A DNA stretch of 64,000 bases, taken from positions 310,001 through 374,000 of the forward strand of contig JAAKBF010000091.1 of assembly GCA_012656075.1 (NCBI GenBank). Direction: 5' to 3'. Both the position numbers and the translations under genes were made by a program. Origin of the DNA: Phytophthora hibernalis (Eukaryota > Oomycota > Peronosporomycetes > Peronosporales > Peronosporaceae). The notes beneath the pieces were generated by a model. That model did not search any database and was not told the DNA's origin. It saw only the letters and a list, made by a program, of their open reading frames with translations. Below, one piece after another: positions 46,008 to 55,466 of the stretch; the first letter of the stretch is position 1, and each line of letters begins with the position of its first letter.

Positions 46008-46036
46008 AGTGTCCCAATAATTGTAATTGGGACACT
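46008..46036. promoter_or_regulatory. 11-bp perfect inverted repeat in the TRAPPC6/PEX22 divergent promoter
   Basis: AGTGTCCCAAT (46008-46018) and ATTGGGACACT (46026-46036) are exact inverted copies around a 7-bp spacer. They lie 9 bp after a TACCGGTA octamer (45991-45998), between two head-to-head genes 193 bp apart. Could be a dimeric factor site (each arm holds a CCAAT-like core) or an RNA hairpin in a leader. Confidence 0.6.
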
Positions 46037-46168
46037 TTTTCTGCATTTGCAATAATGGTGTGATTAACACTATATTGATAGGGCATTAAAGTGAAAATTA
46101 ATATTTGTGACGCGTGGCCGACTCAGTCATAATCGAAGACGCAGTAGACGCAATAAGAGGAGATCGCC

Positions 46169-46986
46169 ATGAGCGCCGCCAAGAGCCCCGAAGTGGTGGA
46201 CGGCATGATCGACGACAGTCTGCTGGGCATCCTCATCATCCTGCTGGTCGTCATGCTCAGCACTGGCTACGTGTACGTGCAGCAGATGCAGCAGGGGACG
46301 CTCAGCAGCGCGCCCACGCGACTCGCATGGCGCCGTCCACAGCCGCGGCGCTGGCCCCGTCTCCTGCGCGCGCCGCCATCGCCACCGCGGGCCTCAGCGA
46401 CCGCCAGCTGCGTATGCACTTCACGCTGCCCATGCGCAACGGCGCGCGAACAGTCACGATCAGCGCCGAGTCGCTGCTGCAGGTGGACACTCGACCGGGA
46501 GTTCTGAGCTGGACGAACGAGGACGCGCCAACGCTGCTGGCGGATCTCGCCCACGTGGCGGACGTGTATCTGCTCTGCACCGTGAAGGACGCCAAGGATG
46601 CGCAGAACATGCAGCGGATCCGCGAGTTTGTGTCCACACACCCAGACTTGAAGAGCAGCGACGCGGGAGGCTTCAAGCCACACAAGATCCTCTTCTGCAC
46701 GACGTCAATTGGCAAGATCGCCTTCGTGCGGCAGATTGAACCTCATGTTCATGTCGAAGGTACGCGGTTGACGAGTGGGACGGGTGAAGGTTGGCTGATG
46801 TTCTGTTTGTTGTTGTGAACAGTGGAGGCTGGAGTGGTTCGGGAGCTGGAGAAGCACGTGCCGCGTATTGTGCATATCACGACTTCACCGGAGGAGGCAG
46901 TGACGCCCTCGATCCCTAATGTGATTCACAGGGGCGACAGCTTTGCAGGGTATTTCTCGCTGGTCAGCGCAAAAGAACGACTGTAG
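46169..46986 (+). CDS. Peroxin 22-like protein (PEX22)
   Basis: The N-terminus (MSAAKSPEVVDGMIDDSLLG) leads into one membrane anchor (ILIILLVVMLSTGYVYV). After an Ala/Pro-rich linker the soluble domain follows: LRMHFTLPMRNGARTVTISA, LLCTVKDAKDAQNMQRIREF, and the PEX22 signature HKILFCTTSIGKIAFVRQIE. A GTACGC...GAACAG intron (about 46759-46822) joins the last exon, ending FAGYFSLVSAKERL. PEX22 anchors the ubiquitin-conjugating enzyme PEX4 at the peroxisome for receptor recycling. One frame switch at about 46305 in the linker looks like a single-base indel. Plant PEX22 has the same anchor-then-Rossmann-like layout. Convergent with the next gene, 66 bp. Confidence 0.88.
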
Positions 46987-47052
46987 TGTGTTGCTCCCGC
47001 TAATATCGGATTGTGCTGATCTCGATCAAGAGATCGGTCGTTAACCCATAGT

Positions 47053-49056
47053 CTATTTGAATGTACTTGCAGGTGGGGTGCTCTGGGATGTCCTTGAGAT
47101 GACCCTGTCGATTCGGAAGAGCTGCTCCAGAGTCTGTAGGACTAAGAAGAGCAGCGTGTCAATACGCCTCCACGGATGCAGGAGGCCACAGTACGCAGGG
47201 TCGCCTTTTACAAGTTCGGGGATTTGAATTGGCCCTGCCAACGTCTGCAGGACCCGTGAATAGTCGAGCGTGTATCCGATGTATCCTTGCGGATTGCTCT
47301 GCTGATCCTTCAGGTTCAGGTTGCAAAATGCTTCAAGAAGCACCAGCCTCTGGTTGCCAGCGTTTTCTCCAGGAGTCGATCCTTCGTCACTTGCGTCAAA
47401 AGAAGTCTTACTCAAGTTACTCCGCAAAGTGCTGACAACTTCAATGAGAGCGTAAGCAAGACTCTGTTTAGCCAGCGACAGCAATACTGCGTCACGGTGT
47501 ACAGCATCACTAGGCGAGCCTCCAGCTTGCAGCCAACGTGCTATGGCGAGCTCTGTTGCTCCGCCTCCTCTGCAACTATAGACGATCGCAGTCTGTGGAG
47601 AACAGTGATTCAAATCAATGTTGGTTGCTGCAGGCTCCAACCAACTTCGCAGAACACGGAGCCCCTTGACAATCGCCGCATAGTATTGCTTGTAAACTCC
47701 TTTCGTCGGTGCATGAACCAGGAGTTGAGGAACCACAATACGGTGGTGGCGTTCATTGTTTCGTTCAATGCCGCTCCTGCTGCTGGGTTGTGCGAGTCCG
47801 CGGAGCCGTAAGCATGTCTGCTGCTGAAATCTTACTGGGGAGGCACCCTTCGCGCAGATACCAACATGCTCAGGTGTGATTTCATCGAATACACTAGCGA
47901 GTGGGAAAATTCCAGCGTTCATACATAGCGCTTCAACATCTTCAGGTTCTGCCAGGTGAACGCACGCGACGCCATGGCGGGTACAGGTAGCGATTACGCT
48001 TTCGTCGAGAGCTTCGGTGCTGACGATGAGCTGGACCTCATGTTGGTCCCGGAGATGCCGCACAAACTTCGAGATAAACAAGTGCGCTGCATCTTGAGCT
48101 GTGAATAGTTCCTCATCTGTACTCGTGACAAGCTCGACATGATTGGATCCGTCTGACATTGAAAGTGAGCACGTGAAACACACAAATTGTACAGGACTTG
48201 GACACCGACCAAGTATACCTGGAGGCTGCGATGCCACCACCGACTTCTTCAGGATAAATTCGTCGCGTGGGACCACATACGATGTACACACTGACGGCGC
48301 TGCCATGAAAATAATTGCGTCGGGGGCATATTTCATAAACTGCTGCACACGCCGAAACAGCACCTTGCCCATGCGTTCGACAGCGTCACGAGAGGAACAC
48401 TGTGCACTTGCTGGCACACTGAAAACCCAATTTAGTATTAATTCGGCAACAAACTCCACTGCATGTTCCCCAAGTACACCACGCAGCCCTGATATCAAAA
48501 TGCTAGCGCTCGCCTCCCGAAACTGCGTCATCATCCAAAACAATGAGCCCCACAACAGTCTCAAATGAGTAAAACTCTGTCTGCGTACCTGTTTCGACGG
48601 CTGCATAGTCTCTCTGTTCAATACTATCGGCACATCAATCTTTAACTCGCTCAAATCCGATTGTGTCGCCTGCATCTCTTGTTGCAGCTCCCATTTCAAC
48701 TCCGCAAACGCTCTCGACAGTCGCGCGCGGTCGACTCCACTGCGAGCGTCCTGCTCTCTCCTTAGACCTTCTGCCGCGTGCCTCACTGCTGCTTCCACTA
48801 GCAAAATAAACTCGCTGGACCCGTCGCCCAACTGCTTGTGCACGCCATTGGCTGCAGACAGCAGGAACGTGGCGAGTGGATCATCTGCCTCCAGCCCCCG
48901 CTTCCACGCCGCTAGCACAGCGTGGCCCTCGCCCGTGACAATCGGAGCTTCAGCTGGCCGGAACAGCAGCGTCTCCTCTCCACAAGGCCCGAAGATCCGT
49001 CGACAGAGTGCTGCGAGGCTGGCAGTGGTGCGCTCCAGCTCGGAGGTGATGCTCAT
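47053..49056 (-). CDS. Chaperonin-like protein, BBS10 type
   Basis: One long frame, 667 residues from MSITSELERTTASLAALCRR, with a probable in-frame 66-bp intron (48523-48588) that would remove VRRQSFTHLRLLWGSLFWMM. The group II chaperonin equatorial pattern is present but degenerate: FGPCGEETLLFRPAEAPIVT, ATFLLSAANGVHKQLGDGSS (the GDG site retained). Later parts resemble an apical domain (ALDESVIATCTRHGVACVHL) and the return to the equatorial domain (IVYSCRGGGATELAIARWLQ). This divergence is typical of BBS10, BBS12 and MKKS, which help CCT assemble the BBSome; I favour BBS10. It agrees with other cilia-related genes here. The ATG at 49056 is chosen. No indels seen. Confidence 0.8.
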   Translation of the reverse strand: MSITSELERTTASLAALCRRIFGPCGEETLLFRPAEAPIVTGEGHAVLAAWKRGLEADDPLATFLLSAANGVHKQLGDGSSEFILLVEAAVRHAAEGLRREQDARSGVDRARLSRAFAELKWELQQEMQATQSDLSELKIDVPIVLNRETMQPSKQVRRQSFTHLRLLWGSLFWMMTQFREASASILISGLRGVLGEHAVEFVAELILNWVFSVPASAQCSSRDAVERMGKVLFRRVQQFMKYAPDAIIFMAAPSVCTSYVVPRDEFILKKSVVASQPPGILGRCPSPVQFVCFTCSLSMSDGSNHVELVTSTDEELFTAQDAAHLFISKFVRHLRDQHEVQLIVSTEALDESVIATCTRHGVACVHLAEPEDVEALCMNAGIFPLASVFDEITPEHVGICAKGASPVRFQQQTCLRLRGLAQPSSRSGIERNNERHHRIVVPQLLVHAPTKGVYKQYYAAIVKGLRVLRSWLEPAATNIDLNHCSPQTAIVYSCRGGGATELAIARWLQAGGSPSDAVHRDAVLLSLAKQSLAYALIEVVSTLRSNLSKTSFDASDEGSTPGENAGNQRLVLLEAFCNLNLKDQQSNPQGYIGYTLDYSRVLQTLAGPIQIPELVKGDPAYCGLLHPWRRIDTLLFLVLQTLEQLFRIDRVISRTSQSTPPASTFK

Positions 49057-49436
49057 CACGTCTTGTGTCGTTTCGCACAAGGTATCTTTTGAACTTCAGA
49101 GTACGCTCTGATTGGCTGGTTTTCTACGGCGGTTTCTGTACCATAAAATGGACACGTGGACAAGGCAGCATCATACCGGTACATGTATTCTTGTCTTAAG
49201 CATACTGAACACCTTGGCGATGGAAGCTCACCGGTCTAATGGACTATCTGTATTTGTTGTCTTTACTACGCAAAGCAACGCAAAATGCAAGTGGAAGTAG
49301 GAGGGGCAGATACACAGATCTCAAGCCAATGAGTGAGATCTGCAAGGAGTCAGCGGAGACCAAGGTCTGCCAGCTGGGGCTTCGTCGATCGCTCACCGTC
49401 TTGATGGAAAGAGGACAACCAACTTGTGACGCAGAC
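49057..49436. promoter_or_regulatory. BBS10-like promoter region with composite motif
   Basis: 380 bp between the BBS10-like start (minus) and the end of the next minus-strand gene. TACCGGTACATGTA at 49174-49187 is the exact reverse complement of the 14-mer at 5974-5987. GATTGGCTGG near 49109 is a CCAAT-box match. No gene seen. Confidence 0.4.
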
Positions 49437-50135
49437 TTAGTTCTCGCCGCCCTTCTTGCCCGTCTTGGACTTGATCGTCTCCATGGCGTCGTTCGCCGTG
49501 TGCTTGGCCATCTCCAGTCCCGTGGTGGACGCCGCGCGAGCCTGCAAACAATACGCGAACGCAATCAGAAATCCGCAGCAACTCAATGCATACTCACTGC
49601 GGAGATTCACCTTCCCCAAGGCACCCGAGGCGACGAGAGACGTCCGTTCGTAGGCGCCGCTAGCGAGCGTGGATGATTTCTTGAAGGCGTCCGTCTCCTT
49701 AAGCTTGCCGTACTGCTCCTGGCTGGCGGTGGCGGCGCTGCTCAGCCCACCCGCAATGGTCTTGCCGGCGTTCGAGGACTTGGCCGCCTCCAGGGCCGCT
49801 CCAGACTTCTCCTTGAACATGGAAAAGGTCTGGCCGAGCACCCTGCAGTGCAAAAAGTCACGTTAGATCCACAACCACTAGGGCTACAGCACTGGGAGCT
49901 TCACGACGTACTTGGAGGCCGTGTTGGCACCATTCTTGAGCTTGTCCACGGGCAGTACGTTGCTCACGGAGGAGCGGTCGCCGCTCTTGGCCTCGGACTT
50001 CATCTCGTCGTCCGAGTCGTCCTGTGCTTGCGGCTGGTTCTCCTTGGCCACGCCCTCGTCCTTGTCACCGCTGAAGATGAGGTTGTCCAGGTCCTTGTCG
50101 TCCGACTGCTTCTGCTTGAGCGACACGTCGTCCAT
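49437..50135 (-). CDS. Small acidic/helical protein of unknown function
   Basis: Three exons from MDDVSLKQKQSDDKDLDNLI. The first half is acidic and disordered (QAQDDSDDEMKSEAKSGDRS). The second has an amphipathic repeat-like pattern of Ala, Ser, Lys and Gly (KEKSGAALEAAKSSNAGKTI, AATASQEQYGKLKETDAFKK), then a short last exon AASTTGLEMAKHTANDAMET ending SKTGKKGGEN. Introns: about 49844-49915 (GTACGT...CTGCAG) and about 49542-49600 (GTGAGT...TTGCAG). About 180 residues, no membrane span. The SxxAGKTIAGGLSSA-type helices resemble membrane-curvature or lipid-droplet proteins, but I cannot name a family. Confidence 0.6.
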
Positions 50136-50239
50136 GGTGCTGCTTAGGTGGCTTTCTCTCTCACGACGCTGTAGGGCGGAAAGTGGGGAGGGGGAAGGAG
50201 GAGACGGCGGTAAAGACTCGTTCTCGATGCGATTGGTAG

Positions 50240-50790
50240 AAATGAGCGTCATGACAGCCAATTGGAATAGAGACGGGCAAATCAGTCGAAACCGTAGCCA
50301 TCTTGACCAAGAAGCTGCGCAATGGACTCCTGGAGTATGGAGTGAGACTGTCGAAGGACGGGGCCCTGACGTATTATAGTTTATGTCTGGATTATCCACG
50401 AATGCACTAAGATGAGCACGACGACGACGGATGCAGTGGAGCCTTTCGGCAACTGAGTCAGGCGAAGATCCTGAAGCTCTCGAGGTTCGAAGGTGTTGGA
50501 GGCAAGTCCTGGCTAGCAGCATTGCACACGCGCGAGCTTATCAAGAGTGGGACGGTAACCGCATCAGGTTGCCGCGGCAAGTTGACTGCATTCCGTTGCC
50601 GCTTACAGGATGTGGAGTCGTCAAGACGGAACTCATCTGCCGAGTTGAACCAGTCGAACGCAGCACTCGCTGAGGCACCGGGAAAGCTTCCAACCACAAG
50701 ATGTCGCCCACGTCGCCTCTGTGGCCCCCGTCACAATAAAGCAGATCTTACCGAGACCTGCTCGCTGTTTTCAGCGTCATTTTCATCCCC
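50240..50790 (+). pseudogene. Possible gene remnant of unknown family
   Basis: Protein-like text in two frames: SVETVAILTKKLRNGLLEYG and LSKDGALTYYSLCLDYPRMH, then a TAA near 50408. The same frame continues DEHDDDGCSGAFRQLSQAKI and SRFEGVGGKSWLAALHTREL. A start such as MTANWNRDGQ at about 50250 would need one frame change. Quality fades after about 50600. It sits beside the orphan CRN fragment. Weak call: it could be a decayed gene or a real one with sequencing errors. Confidence 0.3.
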
Positions 50791-50891
50791 ACCTTGTGCA
50801 CCATTGCCAAGCAATATTTCGCATCACACTCTTCGAAGTACACACATGGTGGAGGGAAGGATGAAAACTGCTGCTGCTCGTCTTTCATGTT

Positions 50892-51228
50892 TTAAGGGCC
50901 GCTCTCAACACCGGCCGCCGCTTGTGGGAGTTCCACCAAGACTTGAATCTCTTTGCGCCCAGGCTGGAGCTCATCCAGCGTCCATGACGAGCGCATCTTC
51001 TTGCACTGTCTGTCGGCACCTCCCCGCAAGGTGGCACCCAAACTATCATCGTCCTTTAGCCACTTGCTTTCGTCGCCCGGGCCAAGCACAGCGTCAATGC
51101 GTTTCTGAAACGAGAAGCGCTCGTGGTACCGTTGATTGTTAAAGATGACCTTCTGCAGCGCTTCCACGTCTACGCCGAGATCAATCACAACGGAGAACAC
51201 GCTCTCTTTGCCGTACACACGTCTTCAT
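50892..51228 (-). pseudogene. Truncated Crinkler (CRN) N-terminal region
   Basis: About 110 codons match the ubiquitin-like CRN header: a beta-strand start (SVFSVVIDLGVDVEALQKVI), a poorly kept LFLAK-like segment (RFSFQKR), the ESKWLKDDDS block and an ending close to the usual IxVLVELPQ. CRN proteins are oomycete effectors whose header supports translocation and whose variable C-terminal domains act in host nuclei. Here a stop follows a few codons after the header, and no DWL or other C-terminal domain is found. The ATG at 51228 is out of frame by a dinucleotide in a GT run. Orphan headers are common relics of CRN recombination. Divergent from MIOS. Either a dead fragment or a piece separated from its C-terminus. 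Confidence 0.6.
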
Positions 51229-51312
51229 CTTCTCCTCCAACTTTTCTCTCTCAATTTACATTATCTATACGAAACCAATCTACGAAACTCTCAAGTTGAA
51301 GTGTTTCCTTCG

Positions 51313-51351
51313 TTCCCATTCGTCAGAAATACCTTTCTGTTTCCACCAATC
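51313..51351 (+). promoter_or_regulatory. Putative core promoter module upstream of MIOS
   Basis: TTCCCATTCG, then GAAATACC, then TTTCCACCAATC, ending 60 nt before the MIOS ATG. Near-identical in order and spacing to 48-83 upstream of MAM33. Function inferred from recurrence and position. Confidence 0.45.
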
Positions 51352-51411
51352 CTGTCGTATCCAGAGTGATGGTCTTCCCGGCTCGATCCTCACTCGAATA
51401 TTGGCGTTGTC

Positions 51412-54400
51412 ATGAGCAAGCGCACGGTGGTGGAATGGTCGCCGCACGACGCGTCGCTGTTCGCCGTGGGCGCGGACAACCTGCGACTGTTCGAGGTCAC
51501 GACCTCCTCTGGGGACTACGGACCCGAGCCCGCGGCGCCCTCTACGCAACGCAAGCGCGCCTTCCGCGTCGTGCGCATCAACGCCAGGTCTCGCAGCTCA
51601 AGTGTCTGCAGTGGTACCCGTTCGAGACCAAGCCGCTTCTGATCGCCACGGGCACGGGTTCGGGTAAGGTCCTGCTGTGCGACTTCGAGGACCCGCGGGC
51701 GCGCGTCATGCGCGAGTTCCTGCCCAAGTACAGCCGCCCGTGCCACGCGGTGGCGTGGAATCCGTCCGTTCCCAATCAGCTTGCAGCGGGCTTTGAAAAG
51801 GTCCGCAGCGACTTTTGCACCCTCGTGTGGGACCTCAACACGTCCAACTCGGTGGGTCAGGCGGGGATGACAAGCAGCGGCAGCAGCGGAAACATTGAAG
51901 GACTCGTGGACCAGGATGGGGGCATGGACAGGTCCAGGAAAGGAGGCAGCAATGGAGCCTCTGCGAGTGTTGGGGTAGGGGCCGGAGGAAATGGATTCTC
52001 GGCTACAGACTCCAAACCGGTGCATGAACTGGCCAACTCGGAGGCGACGATGGCGCTCTCGTGGGTGCCGCTGCAGCCGACGTGTCTAGCTACAGGGACA
52101 GGATTCAAGTGGTTGCGTGTGTATGATCTGCGTGCAAAAGGATCTTCCCGATGAGCGTGGTGGCGCACAATAAGGCGGTACTGGGGGTGGCGTTTGATCA
52201 GCATCGGCCGCACATGCTGGCGACCTACAGTGACGCACCGCAGGAACCGGTAAAAGTGTGGGATATTCGGCAGCTGGAGTCGTCTTCGGGCCCACTGCTT
52301 TCTTTGTACCAGACTAGTAAAAGCCTCGCGCAGGTGTCGTGGTGTCCATCGAAACCAGGGATTTTGGTGACTGCGTCCACAGAAGAGAAGTGGGTTTCGC
52401 TGTGGGATGTGACAAAGCAGGAGAGCGGCTCATCGACGCTTAAGAAACCATTCCGTAGACGCTACACATCGGAACCGCTCACATCGTTCTCGTGGCAGCA
52501 CGTGGACTCGCCTTCGCGAATGCAGCGCGCGACAAATTTGGGCAAGAGCATCAATGCCCAGAAGCACCAGCTGACGGCGGCTGCCTTCCCAAATCGACTT
52601 CTGACCGCTTCAATTACTGGCGAGCTGGGAGATATTTCAGTTCATGACGCTATGCCACTCTCTCTGTCGTCTCATGGGGCCGTGACATTCGGTTGCGGGA
52701 GGCTATTATTCGGTGGTTCTGTAGGTGGACCTGGAATGGGAACGTCTGCCGTAACTCGACTGGCGCTGGAGGAAGAAATCACGTCTGGTTCTCGCGTGGA
52801 AGAGGACATTTCAAATGAGATGTACAAACTCTCCAAGCAAGGGTACTCCATCGGGCTAACTAAGAATTTGAAGCTGTTTAATGACTCTACCCCACGCGGC
52901 CGACAACTGCGCAATTTGTGGTTGTGGGTTGACCAAGTTGAGGCTCTTCGCCGAATCCGAGCTTCTCGAGTAGAGCAATCGCGCTCTACAAGTAATGGCC
53001 TCGGAAACAGCGCTGCAAATACCGCAACGGCTGGTCCTTTGCGGTGCTGGCCGGTTGATCCGAATACGCTTGTTATCGCTGGTGTAAAGAATTTATTGAC
53101 GGCCTCCGGGAACCTCCAGTGACTGCAGCGTCAAAACCCGGTACTTCTGGTTCATCTGCTACTGCTCAGGAGGACTCCAGAGAAGAAGAACCAGTGCCTA
53201 TTATATCTGTGATGAAGACTGATCAAGTCCTTGGTTGCCAGTACTTCGAAGGGCCGGGACGGCGATTGGGTTTGCTGGCCTGCAATTGGGACCCTGATAA
53301 TGGCCAAGGGGTCTCCCGTGGGTCGTCCGCAGGTGTTGGTGGACCAGGCCTCGATAACGCTGCTGGAAGAAATATGCATCGGAGTAGTTCGAGTATCTGG
53401 AACCCGCAGAAGCAATACGATGATAACGCTCATTTCGCCAACCGTTCGTGGAATGAGAATGGGCGACATGAGTTACAGAACATCTTGAACCGTTGCGAAC
53501 TGGAAGGTAATTACGCAAGAGGGGCAGCTCTGGCAGTATTCCATGGTGACCTGAATGCAGCAGTGGCGCTGCTGCAGAAAGGAGCTGCGTGGCTGACTCA
53601 AATGCAACACTTAAACGTTGGTGTCTCGTCGCCGTACTCGCCAGATCTATTGCAGCTCATTGCAATGTCTGTCGCAGGCTACTCGGCGTCCATAGCAAGT
53701 GCTGGAGGGTTATCGCTCTGGTCCGATATGACTCAGCAGCTCTTGAAACGGAGTGAGATCATGTCACAAGCTAACCCACGGTACTTTCACGCGATGCTCA
53801 CCTTTTTGTGTGCAGCAAGTTTTACTTCTTCGTCGAATTCGACGAATATGAACACTATGAGGGCTAACCAACAGCCGCCGCGGCGTGCGAATAGCCGAAG
53901 ACAATGGGGTAGTGTGGAGGGTTTGTCTGCCTTCGGGGGAGCGCGGCCTGCGAGTGCTGGTGCATATTCTGCCATTCTAAACGATATTACTCTGCCACTA
54001 AGTGACAGGCTTGGATTTGCTTGCCGTTATCTTCAAGCTGATGAGTTGGTCTCCTTTGTCGCTCAACGCGAAGAGGAGAGCGAGCAGTTTGGACGTTTGG
54101 AAGGATTGATCGTGACCGGAATCAACGCTGACGGCATTCGGCTGCTTCAGACGTACTTGGATATGACGGGCGACATCCAGACTTTGGCACTACTGGCGGC
54201 ACGTCTCCCATCTTCATATGTATCGAAAGCATCACCGCTGGAGAAATGGGTCCAAATTTACAAAGACCTGCTCAATCAGTGGCAGCTCTTCCACGAGCGA
54301 GCTCGATTCGATGTGGGTCGCTCACAGCTCGAAGATCTGCTTAACGGGTTCTCTAGTTTTTCACGTGACTGTGATGCGAAAGATCTCCAAGCCGAGCTTT

Positions 54401-55376
54401 CAGCACCGTCGACACTTTCTGTCCCGCCGCAATTGTTTGTTCGATGCAACTTCTGCAATGCGTCGCTGTCTCTGGCTAGTTTGCTTCGTCTTGGTGGCTC
54501 TCACTCCTCGTGGTTGAATCGTGCCAAGCCAAAACTTACGTGCTGCCCGACGTGTCGAAAACCTCTACCACAGTGTGCGTTATGTTTGCTTCCTTCGGAT
54601 CGTTGAATCCTTACTTTGAATTAGCTCACCGCCGCTCAAGACAAACATCGGATGCAGTGAATACATTGGTGAGTAGCGTGGCAGCTGATAATGGAGGGGT
54701 CCTGAAGGAGCCAAAGACGGGGAAAAACGAGTACGAGAACCTGGCTCAGCTATCCAGCATTCCGTTCGTGGAGTGGTTTACCTGGTGCCAGTCATGTAAG
54801 CACGGTGGTCATGCCCACCACCTTGCAGACTGGTTTAAAGCACACACCGTCTGCCCTGTCACGGACTGCAACTGCAACTGCCAGCATTTAGATTTGCCGA
54901 TTGTGGGCGACGACAATCAGAGCAAAATCGTTGAGCAGCAGCGAGCCAGCGCTGCGGCATTGGCTTCACAACGCGCCGCATCAAAAGGAAAGAAGAAGCA
55001 GCAGCAACAGCAGCAATACCAGCAACAAAAGCAACAAGAGACGAAAGCAACGATGCGTGGCGGGAAGAAATTCCTGGACAAGCAGCAGCAACAGGTGTCG
55101 TCGGGCTCGCAGAGCTCGCAGCACAGTTTCTCGATGTCTTCGACCATAGGCACAGGCTCCACATATCGCTCCTACTCTTCTGCCCAGCTGAGGCCAAGCG
55201 GCTCCAATGGTGGATACCCGCCACCTTTCTCGCTATCAGGAAGTGCCTCCGTCGCAAACCTTTCAAGTGTGGGTGGAGGTAGCAACAACATTGGCAGCGG
55301 TGCGAGCGACGGAGTTTCTCTCGGCAACAAACTGGACCAGTTAGAGAAGGACAAGAGCAGCTATCAGTACATGTGA
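51412..55376 (+). CDS. GATOR2 complex subunit MIOS (Sea4)
   Basis: The N-terminal WD40 propeller starts MSKRTVVEWSPHDASLFAVG and includes QVSQLKCLQWYPFETKPLLI and MSVVAHNKAVLGVAFDQHRP. An alpha-solenoid follows (GNYARGAALAVFHGDLNAAV; GFACRYLQADELVSFVAQRE). The C-terminal zinc/RING region is complete: CCPTCRKPLPQCALCLL, then FVEWFTWCQSCKHGGHAHHL and HTVCPVTDCNCNC. A Gln/Ser-rich tail to YQYM is extra. MIOS in GATOR2 relays amino-acid status to TORC1 through GATOR1. Four frame switches, each cured by one base in a short run: near 51592 (CC), 52136-52139 (AAAA), 53110 (CC) and 54604 (TT). Intron-free as read, about 1,320 residues. Tail-to-tail with the next gene. Confidence 0.9.
54990..55110 (+). 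repeat. CAG/CAA-rich poly-glutamine tract in MIOS
   Basis: KKKQQQQQQYQQQKQQE and a later KQQQQQ are encoded by mixed CAG/CAA codons after the RING region. Disordered tail, absent from animal MIOS, so likely lineage-specific. Confidence 0.7.
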
Positions 55377-55466
55377 GAACTTCCAATGTGAACAGCAAGG
55401 TACGAGTTGGGTCGATAAATGAATTGGTTTTGCTATGTCGTAACAGGCTTGGATTCCTCCTGGATT

